The position numbers were made by a program, and so were the translations under genes. The notes beneath the pieces are model-generated. The model was not told the DNA's origin. It made no database searches and saw only the letters and a program-made list of their open reading frames with translations. From Trissonchulus latispiculum (taxonomy: Eukaryota > Nematoda > Enoplea > Enoplida > Ironidae): 64,000 bases of DNA. The stretch covers positions 50,010-114,009 of the forward strand of contig JASAND010020783.1 of NCBI GenBank assembly GCA_030248195.1. The letters are read 5' to 3'. This document shows positions 29,757 through 39,197 of the stretch, piece after piece (the first letter of the stretch is position 1; each line of letters starts with the position of its first letter).

Positions 29757-30457
29757 TGCCTCAGAACCGAGGTAAAAGTGTTAAACGGAAGAGTCTCCTA
29801 TCGTTTTACCCTGGCCAAGCTTCAACTTGATTTGAGATTTAATATCTAAAACAAACAGACAAAATTCTGAAAATTATGCCAATGCTTGCTTCTGCTGGAC
29901 ATCAAAGGGCCCTGGTAATAGAAAAAGTAATTCCTTATCCTAATGATGTAGGACAAGTGGACCAATATAGCTAAGTTTTCGCGATAATTCACAGCTGCTT
30001 AGCATTTTTCACACTATCTTGCTTAAAGGTTAGGTGGGTAGTTATCGTCCATCTGAAATTGCTAGCTCCTTCATATGGCAAGACATAAATCCGATGACGG
30101 AAAAATATCATACTGAAACTTGGGAAATTGTCTGAACAAATATTTTCCAGGAAAGATTTTGAATCGTTGTGTTTTTGTAAAACCAAAACCACCAAAACTT
30201 CTGGGCTAGACGAAATTTATATGTACCCAAGAACTCTCAGAACATACTTCAAAAACTGTTGCTTCCTTATAGAAACTAAGGTTATCCCAGTTAAAACTGT
30301 TTTTATCTAAAGCAAAATGGTTGCAAAAATCCCATCTATCGCCATACAAAGCTTGTGCTATACTCCAAAAACAAAACTTGATCAAGAAGAAAAACACTAA
30401 AACAATAGATTTCTGTCATAGGTTAGCAGTAGCAGAGATTTAAAGTTTTTTCTTTGC
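29757..30457. other. Upstream flank of K2P channel B
   Basis: No gene or clear promoter element recognised. Short open frames on both strands at 29989-30397 show no motif. Confidence 0.3.
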
Positions 30458-30945
30458 ACAATTACAATTGTAAACTCATACTATTTTTTCAACTGAAAAT
30501 TAGTTCCTACATATAGGTAAGAGCACGCTCTAACGTGCATCGTGCTACAAATTATTTGTAGCACGCTGCAGCGTGCTAAATAATTTGTAGCACGGAGATT
30601 ATGTAATATCAGTATGTGATCTTATCTCGATAAAAATTATATTTTTGCATTTTAATGGCCTAATCACGATGTACATATTTTTGGAACGAAAACTAGGTAA
30701 ATATAGTCGGGGTACTTATCTCAGTAAAGTTAATATTTTACTTATTTTAAAGGTTTTTACCGTGGTGAGAAAGGTTCTGTACCTTATTCGTTATACAAGT
30801 ACTTTGTAGCACGGTTTTGCGTTCACAGTTTTGTAAATTCATCAGGCGGAAAGCCCTCGTGCGCGACACTCGGAGCTTCCCGCATGATGAACGTACATAT
30901 CTGTGAACGCACGAAAATCCGTGCTACAAAGTATACTTTAAAGAC
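30458..30945 (+). repeat. Dispersed GTAGCACG repeat, copy 1
   Basis: About 490 bp, similar in reverse orientation to 47790-48288. Marked by palindromes of GTGCTACAAAT/ATTTGTAGCAC around GCTGCAGC, by AGAGCACGCTCT, and by a large hairpin CTTTGTAGCACGG...CCGTGCTACAAAG near its 3' end. No reading frame. It ends about 25 bp before the hAT-like element at 30972. Confidence 0.7.
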
Positions 30946-30971
30946 GTTTGCACGCGATTCAGTATTCGCTC

Positions 30972-31714
30972 TAGAGATGAGGACGAGCCGGACTTTTCCG
31001 GCTCGGCTCGGCTCGGCTCGCGAGAAAATGAGGTCGGCTCGGCTCGGCTCGGCTCGGCTCGGCTCGCGGTCATACCCGGCTCGGCTCGGCTCGGCTCGGG
31101 AAAATTTTGAAAGTGGGTCGGCTCGGCTCGGCTCGGCTAGCCAAGCTTGAAATTTCAAATTCGCCATGTTGCATCGAATTTTATTTAGCTCCTTGTTGTC
31201 TTGGTCAAATTTATTAACGAAGTCGTAACCAGTTATAATTACACGTTAACATTTATCTTTAGCCTCTCAAGATCATATTATATACTCGAATACTAGAAGC
31301 GGTTACAACTTTTTCGCTATCTGATAAAATAGAAATACTACAAATACAAACACAGAATAATCGATTTTACAGGTAAGATTTTTTATGAAACCAAAACTGA
31401 GACGTAAAAATGAAATAAGTCAAAAGTTTTTCTTACTGAAAGTATATCAATACCATACACAAGTTGGTGTCAAGGACAGCCTAACATTAAGATTAACATT
31501 TGCTTGGAAGATATCGAGAAAGCTAAAGAAAATTATTGGCAATTATTATTTTACTTAAACAAGTGAAAATATAGCAGGGAAATTTGGTCGAATTACTATT
31601 TGTGGTTGGGGTCGGCTCGGCTCGGCTCGGCTCGGAGCTTCAGTTCTTTGGCTCGGCTCGGCTCGGCTCGCGAGCCGGGCCGAGCCGAGCCGCTAGCCAA
31701 AATCCTCATCTCTA
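30972..31714. mobile_element. hAT-like element with GGCTC pentamer arrays, copy 2
   Basis: TAGAGATGA/TCATCTCTA ends with a perfect 8-bp target duplication ATTCGCTC (30964-30971 and 31715-31722). Ends are filled with (GGCTC)n arrays in opposite orientations around an AT-rich centre of roughly 450 bp. Same termini as the elements at 24182 and 44440, but the pentamer is GGCTC instead of GGCCC. The apparent proteins here are repeat translations. Confidence 0.85.
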
Positions 31715-31722
31715 ATTCGCTC

Positions 31723-32065
31723 ATGTATTTTGCTGGATTATAGATAATGCTGTCTGGTGCGGGCCATTTCAGGTATGCATTGAATGGAAGTGGAGTAAGT
31801 TTTTTGAAAAAACAGTAAAATTTAAGCAGCAAAAAGTTCGAACTTAAGCATCAACTTCGAACCATTACTATTCATTCATTCATTCATTCATTCATTGCTA
31901 GCCATTCTTACATCAAAATGTAGCTTAACATTCTCTGTTTAGTGAATACAATGAAGCTAATTATGCTGGCCCACTGGCCCACTGAAACCAATGTCGCAGT
32001 AGGAAAAGGTCATCTGGCAGAACCTCTGTCTAATCCCTAACTCGGAAGCCACATCATCTTTCGGG
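31723..32065. repeat. ATTC microsatellite and flank
   Basis: Contains an (ATTC)n tract at about 31870-31896; otherwise unremarkable. Confidence 0.6.
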
Positions 32066-32300
32066 GCCTAGCTACAGAGGGGGTTCGTGGAAATGAGGCT
32101 GCTGACAGAGTAGCTAAGTCTGAGACTGAACCGGACCAACCTCATATCGAAAGAAACCTGACTACTGCCAGGGCTGCGGTCATCTATATATAAAGGAAGA
32201 ATGTCGTAGGCTTTGGCCTTAGTACGACATAGAACATATTTGTCACGCGATGACACCTTGACCCGGAAGAAGCGTTGCATCGTGTCACAACTCCGATGCT
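32066..32300 (+). pseudogene. Non-LTR retrotransposon RNase H fragment
   Basis: Plus-strand frame contains GVRGNEAADRVAKSE, the C-terminal RNase H signature (GNExAD..AK) typical of non-LTR retrotransposons with a terminal RNase H domain. The frame ends within about 25 codons and the catalytic start is missing. A (GAG)n tract follows at about 32372-32400. Confidence 0.65.
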
Positions 32301-32892
32301 AATGCTTTTCTCTACTGCATGCGAAGCAGCGGTTCCCTATGGGACCAAAGCTGCCAAACCGAACAATGACAGTGAGGAGGAGGAGGAGGAGGAGGAGGAG
32401 ATCGCCCACTTCCATACTGCTCTGTTCGAAGACGGCATCAGCGATTAGACTTCCAATTCAAGGGTTCCTCCGGTTCTGGGTAATTCCTGTGATCTGGAGC
32501 CGGTCTAAGGCATCCTGACCACGTTGGGTCCGACGTACTGGTCCAGGAACAGGAAGCAGGAAAAGGAGAAGATCCTAATTTTGGCTTTCTAAAATGTTTT
32601 CTTCATTTCAGAACAAGGGTAATTTTCTACAGGCTGGACTAAGTTTTTGGCGGCCGTCGGTTATATCATACAACACCTCCATGAAATTTTAGTCCTTTTG
32701 AAATACCTCAAATGGAGGAATCAGCCCAAATCTACTCGCAGCCTGAGTTTAGCCATCTTTCTTCAACTTTGTCAAGCGTCCTCTTTAGCTATATAAAATG
32801 CAGCAGGTCTCGGCTGTTGGGCGAGACTGAGACCGAGACTGGCCAGGTCTCGGCTTTTGGGCGAGACCGAGACCGAGACTCCCAAACCTACT
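32301..32892. other. Low-complexity stretch
   Basis: Holds a GAG microsatellite and, near 32805-32880, two copies of GGTCTCGGC...GGGCGAGACCGAGAC-type palindrome. No gene recognised. Confidence 0.4.
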
Positions 32893-33730
32893 TGCTAGTT
32901 TTGATTGGATTGGTTGTTATGGCTGGAAAGAGGGCACCAAAATGAACATTTTTGCTTTTACTACTTTTGAGCTACCTCTAATGGTTAAGGCAGTATAAGC
33001 CAAAAACGATTTTTGGGGTCAAAAAACGGCCATTTTTGAAGAAATCAGTTTTTTCAAATTACTGCCAAATCTTACAGACAATTTCGGCTTGTTTATACTC
33101 AATCGATACACCGTCCAATTGCGCATTTTATCAATACCTATTGGCTGGAGTTCGTTGCTTTAAGCTTGGAAATTCGCCGAAAAACCATTTTGGCAAAATT
33201 GCGATCATTTTGTTTTGAACATTGATTTCTCAAAAACTACCCAATGGATTCGCGTAATTTTTGGCTGAATGAAAATTCGCACTACTGCGGAGGGACATTT
33301 TTCTCGGTTTGAGTTAAAACGTCTCCAGTTGCAAGAAAGCTGACTACAAAGTTGCGAAATTTCATGTCATCGCGCATTTGCCGGATTTTCTGGAGTAGTG
33401 AGACTTGTTGAGCCAAATCCAAAAAGAATGCCCCTCGGCCCACATGTCCTTCGTATCATGGCACAAGAAGAAATTTTGGCGGATTCTACAGTTTTGAGAA
33501 ATCGATGTTCAAAAATTTTTGGTCAATATTCAGTCTGTCAGATGTCAGAATGTCAGAAATTTTTTGTTATTTTTTGCCAATTTTGCTCGTTTCGCAAGCT
33601 CATGTTAAAGTACAGATTATAAGCTTTAACACGATGTATAAAGGTCTTTCCAACTCCCAAAATTGCGAAAGTTATAGCGTTTCGAAAAATCACCACAAAA
33701 GCACTGCACAAAAGGATACCAGCACCTTAA
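32893..33730 (+). mobile_element. TTAA-type element, family R, copy 1 (left end missing)
   Basis: Shares long stretches with 49876-50859 and 50860-53103, for example GGTTGTTATGGCTGG, ACTCAATCGATACA, GATTTCTCAAAAACT and GCGAAAGTTATAGCG. Ends GGATACCAGCACCTTAA, the inverted end of the family. The left part is replaced by other sequence. Confidence 0.75.
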
Positions 33731-34360
33731 GTAAAACCAGAGAGTAAAAATTTTAGCATGTTTTGCGAGATTCATCGAAATTTTAGAGGATTGCGTAAAA
33801 GTTTGCAAATCTTTCCGACAAAGGGGCTTGAAAGATGCGTTACTTAAACAGAGCTTTGTAAAACCGACAGTCGACACATATCGTGAAAAATTAAAAATTA
33901 AGAATTTGACTCCCCCCCGCGCAGTAAGCTCGAAAGCTGTGCAGGCTAGAGCCAAGTTCATTGCCCATGTATGGTGCAGATCAGGAAATAATGGGTTATT
34001 TATTTCAGCATAAATCACAACTTTTTGACGCACACCACATCCAGTATAAATCAACAGTAATCTTGAAAAAATGGTGAAAGAATGGTAATCTACGTCAAAT
34101 TAAATATTAGCTGCCAAACTAAAGATTGCTACTACTAAGCACTGCTGCTGCAATAAGTAACAATTAATTATATGAATAATATTTGCAATCACGACAAATA
34201 CCGTCCTTAGTTTCTGCACGAAACCTTGAAATATTAAGAATCTAGTTGAGTGTTACCCTGAAACTTCTCAAGCATTCCTTCCAAGCCAGTGCCCTTACTA
34301 GCTTAACTATCTGCTAACTTAGCTGCAGTTGAGTGACTTTGCGAGCTTGACAAAATATAC
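33731..34360. other. Intergenic or intronic, no gene recognised
   Basis: Overlapping frames on both strands at 33626-34054 show no motif. This may be intron downstream of the exon at 34361. Confidence 0.25.
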
Positions 34361-34532
34361 CTGGTTCCGAAGAAGGACCAGTCCAAACAATTTGGAGCGT
34401 TCCGTCGCTAGGGTGTATTAGAACTGAATGTATTAGGTGTTCAGCTAAATTAGTAATGAAGATTCCATCATAGTATGGCCTGGAGGTATATGCTTTAACA
34501 TATTCAAATAAATGGGATTTTTGTGACAAAAG
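34361..34532 (-). CDS. Lone exon resembling an LDL-receptor class B (YWTD propeller) repeat
   Basis: A 172-bp minus-strand exon is bounded by TCTAG acceptor and GTATAT donor and is open in one frame (phase 0 in, phase 1 out). It reads YYDGIFITNLAEHLIHS and SVLIHPSDGTLQIVW, then ends in a Gly/Pro turn. The spacing of Leu, His-Ser, Pro, Gly and Trp is like a class B repeat, although the YWTD motif is not kept. No partner exons were found, so both the exon and the family are tentative. Confidence 0.4.
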
Positions 34533-34685
34533 CTAGACAGAAATCAAGTTAAATACTTTCATCACGCAACGGCTGATCAACCGGGCGAAAGGAAGTGAAT
34601 TTGTTTTCTGTTTCATTTTTTCATAAAAGAAAAATGTTATGTTGTATTGTTATTCTGTGTTATAGAAGGATAATTATGATTTTAT

Positions 34686-35493
34686 GGTGTCCGTTTAAAA
34701 AGTCTAAAGTCAGAACGTCTAACGTTCATAACGTCTACCGACGAAACGTCTAACGACAAATGTCTACTGACAAAACGTCTAAACTTTTCAAAATTGTTTG
34801 ACCCGTTCAAAACGTCTAAAATCGTTTTCTAGAGAACGCAAAGCAGATTTACTGCAATTTCAAAATAAACCTATTTTTCACATTATTAAACCACATTATT
34901 AAATTAAACTCTACAAACTAATTTATTGTTTTATTTTAAAATTAAAATTTGCAATATGTTAAATTCCAAAGCTTCTCAAAATTTTAGAACGTTTATTCAG
35001 ATTTCAAATTAAATTAAAATTTATATAGATGAAAACTGTGAAGTTTTAGTCCGGTTTGAGTCTGCCAGATTATGAATTTCATGCCGATTTCTGGGAACCT
35101 GGGCCATATTTTAGGTCAAAGTATAGGTAACTTTACCTTGATGCACACTGACTCAAAGGACACACAAAATTTGTGACCCAAGACCCAGTCACCCAAGTAA
35201 AAATTCCGACCCAAACATCCCATGACCCAATTTTGACTAATTCTGTCAAATCCCGTATATACTGAATACATAGAAAAACTTAATACAAACCAAATTTTAC
35301 AAGTTTTTTAAAAATAACAAGTATATATGGAATCAAAATTAGCTAAAGTTGGGAATGTTTAGATGTTTTGAACGTGTGACACAATTTTGAAAAATTTAGA
35401 CGTTTTGCCAGTAGACTTTTCGTCTTTAGACGTTTCGCCGGTAGACGTTATAAACGTTAGACGTTTTGACTTTAGACGTTTTGATAGGGAACC
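34686..35493. mobile_element. Inverted-repeat element with AGACGTTTTG subrepeats, 9-bp target duplication
   Basis: Ends GGTGTCC/GGGAACC with inverted arms made of repeated GTCTAAAGTCA, AACGTCTAACGTT and TAACGTCTACCG blocks. A perfect 9-bp duplication TGATTTTAT flanks it (34677-34685 and 35494-35502). A 9-bp duplication is typical of Mutator-like elements. No transposase. Confidence 0.8.
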
Positions 35494-35502
35494 TGATTTT
35501 AT

Positions 35503-36371
35503 TGCTCTTCTCTTATCAACGTGTGGTAACGATATCAATATTATCAGTTGCCTTGAAATGCGTGGGATGGATGAGAGATTAGTGGAAAATGAGCAGTTAA
35601 CCCTTGTTCTCCAAGTCTCTCATAAAAGGGATAATACTGGATGCAAACTACTACATTTATATATTGTTTCAACATAAAGGTACAACTCAAGATGTAGAAT
35701 GTTAGCGTAGTAATGTTGTTGCTGTTTACCCCATTGCATGTAACGACTGCAATTATAACATTATAATAACAATTATAATATAACGGTGTTAGTTTTCGCC
35801 GCTTCTTCGCCTGTATTTCCTGCTGGAGCCAGGTGAATTTAGTTAATTCAAATTGTTAAGTTATTTTAGCCTGTGAGTCAGGATAGACCTGCTTCATTTA
35901 AGTCAATTTTCTAAATTATTTTTGACTGTGATTCAAGTTCGACGAGTGTGAATATGGCAAACTTAAAATTGCCAGATAAAATACCTGTGAATCAATTGAA
36001 AAGAGTGATTTTGGCTAGATGCTTCTGGCCAGTCTTTTTATTCTTTCAATGGTTGCTAATAAACGGGCTTTCCCAGGTCGCCCACTGTGTAATCAGGTCA
36101 ACTTTTAGCGGAATTTTTTTATCGGAATTGAAAGTTATACTTCTTTGTCAATTTCACCAGTCTTCAAATGCCTTTTCCAGTTAGCCGTGATTCTGACAAA
36201 CTGGGTTTTGTCACTTAATTTCGGCTGTGAAATTTTTGTGAAGACAGATTTTTAGAAATAGATAAGCTAAAAATTTTTGCTGTTCCTATTTTCGGTTAGC
36301 TGGGAATGTTTTCAATTTGGGTTAACTGAAATTTTTGTCCTGTGTTTATTCTTATTTTTTAATTTATTATT
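35503..36371. other. Intergenic, no gene recognised
   Basis: A plus-strand frame at 35948-36184 lacks any motif. Nothing else supported. Confidence 0.25.
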
Positions 36372-36423
36372 GGGTTGCCGCGTTTTTCACAAAAAAGGCA
36401 ACCCTTTCATCTGGGTATGTCCG

Positions 36424-36485
<62 letters not shown>

Positions 36486-37295
36486 TCTCGTGACCACCCC
36501 TGTCCCCCCCCCCTAACTTTTGCTAGGGTTGACCGATTGGGCTGAAATTTTCAGTGGGGGTTTGGGGTGGGGTGAAGTGTTGACTGAAGCGCGGGCAGTC
36601 CGATATTTCACGGATTCCGGGAATGGCAGCTCCCGGAATTTTTTAGAATGGTAAGGGGGGACCAAGGGAAACGTTAAAATTTTTTGTCTCCGATTTCGCT
36701 CAAAAGTTGGTCATAGGGTAATTCGACCATGCTGATTTCGAAACTGTAATCGAAATTTCCGGAAATTTTACGGATTTCGAGATTTTGGACCCGGAAAATT
36801 CCGGATTTTGAAAAATTTTTCCGAAAGTGGTCGATATGGTACACAAATGAAAGAGCTCGCCGAGCTGAACAACTTTCCTTCTTGCGACATTTTCCGGAAA
36901 TGCGTCTAGTAAAAGTTACAGCCGAAAAACTGAAAATCCGGGAATTTCCGAAAACCCGGATTTTGAAATTTTTTCCGAAAGTGGTCGATATGGTACTCAA
37001 ATGAAAGAGCTCGTCGAGCTGAACAAGTTTTCTGCTTGCGGCATTTTCCGGAAATGCATTTAGCAAAAGTTACAGCCGAAAAACTGAAAATCCGGGAATT
37101 CCCGAAAACCCGGATTTTGAAAATTTTTTCCGAAAGTGGTCGATATGGTACTCAAATGAAAGAGCTCGTCGAGCTGAACAACTTTTCTGCTTGCGGCATT
37201 TTCCGGAAATGCGTCTAGCGAAAGTTACGACCAAAAAACTGTTGCATTCTTCGGAAAAAAACCCGTGTCCCCAAGGGAAAAAGCAGCGGCAACCC
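36372..37295. mobile_element. Inverted-repeat element with TTA microsatellite and 153-bp tandem repeats
   Basis: Outer ends GGGTTGCCGC and GCGGCAACCC. Inside are a (TTA)n tract at about 36428-36483 and three direct copies of a roughly 153-bp unit (starting near 36822, 36976 and 37130; marker CGAAAGTGGTCGATATGGTA). Frames across the repeats are not considered genes. Target duplication not clear. Confidence 0.6.
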
Positions 37296-37335
37296 ATTCT
37301 CGCTACTTCGCTAGTTTATTATTATTATTTAATCT

Positions 37336-37494
37336 TGTGAAGATGAATGAATTTCCTATAAATTTAAAGACTAAGAAGAGATTTATAGTTATACTAAAAA
37401 TCTATATCTTTTGTTACTTTTCGTAATAACCATCACATGTTACTCAATATATACATGGAAACGTATAAAGGTCGGGTTTTCTTAATTTAACAAA
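37336..37494 (+). repeat. BEL/Pao 5' LTR
   Basis: 159 bp, differs from the 3' LTR at only a few positions, so the insertion is fairly recent. Confidence 0.85.
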
Positions 37495-37765
37495 TGGTAC
37501 CGAAAACCCTGCTAGCATTTCTGTATGCTTATTTTTGAACTGTTCTCCTTTCATTGGTTCCTGTTGGGAGAACAATCAACTGGTCAAAGGCAGGTGGTAC
37601 GTGGACCCAGGAAATCAGCAAGGGCAAGAAGCGGCCTTACCTGGGTTTGTCTGGGAATTCTTTACGGCATTGTTCTACTGTGGGAGTGTGGGGATTTTGT
37701 CTTTTTGGGACCGATTACTGACATTAGTCTCAGGGAAACCTGGAACACATTCAGTCACAACTGCA

Positions 37766-38670
37766 ATGACTGAGAGAAAATTGGTTGGTCTGAAAGACCA
37801 AAGAGATGCTTTCCGGACACAGGCAAGCAGGCTGATTGACGAGTCAAACGAACTGCTATCAACTATTGACGTCAGCGTCAGCGATATCGATGCCGTTGTG
37901 AGTTGTCATGAAAGACTCAGCAACCTGGTAAGCAAACTAGAAAGATTAGATCAAGAAATCTTGGATCTAACCCCCGAAGAAGAAATTGGTGAAGGGGTAA
38001 CCACTGCTGTAGAATACCAGGTGCGGTTAACTGATACAGTCGTTGACTTATCTACAAATTCAAGGCTTTAAGTAGGCAAAGGCTTGGCAGAACCACTGTT
38101 CAAGACTGTGCAAATGATGTCAGCCACTAATCCTCCCCCGTGAAAGGCTCTGCAAAATTGCCGAAGCTTAGTATAGCGAAGTTCGACGGAAAGGCTTTAA
38201 AATGGAGAGAATTCTGGGACTGCTTTGATTCAGCAATCAACCAGAATTCCAGCCTAACCGATGTAGATAAGTTCAACTACTTCAAAGGTTTACTTTCGGG
38301 AGACGCTGAGAGAGTGATCAGTTGCCTAGCAGTAACTCATGCAAATTACAAAGTTGCTGTTGAGACAATTCAGGAAAGATTCGGAAACGAACAAATGGTG
38401 GTTTTTGCACATTTTGATTGCCTCTTTCGACTAGCCACTTCCAGTAAAGAAACTTCAAAACTTCGCTTATCTTATGACGAATGTGAGTGTCATATCAGAG
38501 GATTAGAGGCTATGGGTGTCACAGAAGACAAGTTCGGTATAGTCTTCATACCACTTATCCTATCTAAGCTAGCAGAAGAGCTTCGAATTGACCTGAATGG
38601 GAAAAATGGCCTCCAAAAATGGGAATTGAACAAACTAAAGACAGCTATTGAAAGAAGAAATCGTAGCTAG
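37766..38670 (+). pseudogene. gag: BEL/Pao gag, interrupted
   Basis: Two frames: 37766-38071 encodes the coiled, Leu/Glu/Asp-rich N-terminus starting MTERKLVGLKDQRD; 38140-38670 encodes the conserved gag core with LPKLSIAKFDGKALKWREFW and VDKFNYFKGLLSGDAERVIS. The latter block is diagnostic of BEL/Pao gag. A stop and frame change separate the two parts, and the remaining C-terminal sequence to about 38990 is broken by stops. The start at 37766 is chosen over the further upstream ATG at 37535 because family similarity begins there. Confidence 0.8.
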
Positions 38671-38945
38671 AGAATTAGGGGAAAATAAAGCTCAACCGAC
38701 TACTTCGACGGATTACAAATTTAAAGCTCATCTCCTCCTTCTAAAACTGCAGGAGCTCTGACTGCTCAGGAGGCGCTCCTAATAGCCGCCCTGGGAGCTC
38801 AAATCCTATAGTGGGTGCTGATCCGATCAATGGGGGACAATCGGGGATTACATTACAAGACAATAACTCTATGACATTTCACAATGGAAATGGTAAAGAA
38901 ACCCCGAAAAGACATTCTCGCCGACAAGCAACCATCAAAGCACGA

Positions 38946-38993
38946 AGAAATCTAGTGGAAAGATTTTTGTTAAATTAAGAAAACCCTACCTTC
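38946..38993 (-). repeat. Inverted copy of the 3' LTR-flank junction inside the BEL/Pao element
   Basis: About 46 bp here are the reverse complement of 39170-39216, which covers the end of the 3' LTR, the AATCT duplication and about 20 bp of flanking DNA. Marker: TCTAGTGGAAAGATTTTTG here against CAAAAATCTTTCCACTAGA outside. Confidence 0.8.
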
Positions 38994-39032
38994 ATCATCA
39001 TCGAAAACGTCAAGACCATTGCTCGTTGGGAG

Positions 39033-39192
39033 TGTGAAGATGAATGAATTTCCTTTAGATTTAAAGACTAAGAAGAGATTTATACTTGTACTAAAAAATC
39101 TATATCTCTTTGTTACTTTTCGTAATAGCCATCACATGTTATTCAATATATACATGGAAACGTATAAAGGTAGGTTTTCTTAATTTAACAAA
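39033..39192 (+). repeat. BEL/Pao 3' LTR
   Basis: 160 bp, TGTGAAG...TTAACAAA, followed by the AATCT target duplication. Confidence 0.85.
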
Positions 39193-39197
39193 AATCT

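Larger units (their letters stand above)
37336..39192 (+). mobile_element. Short BEL/Pao LTR retrotransposon with both LTRs, gag only
   Basis: Two direct LTRs of about 159 bp (37336-37494 and 39033-39192) start TGTGAAGATGAATG and end TTTAACAAA. A 5-bp target duplication AATCT flanks the element (37331-37335, 39193-39197). The 5' LTR is followed at once by TGGTACCG, a plausible primer-binding site. Only gag-like coding sequence lies between; protease, RT, RNase H and integrase are absent, so it depends on another element to move. Confidence 0.88.

Noticed and set aside
30823..31167. Frames rich in Arg-Ala-Glu-Pro-Ser repeats
   Set aside because: Translations of (GGCTC)n pentamers inside a hAT-like element.
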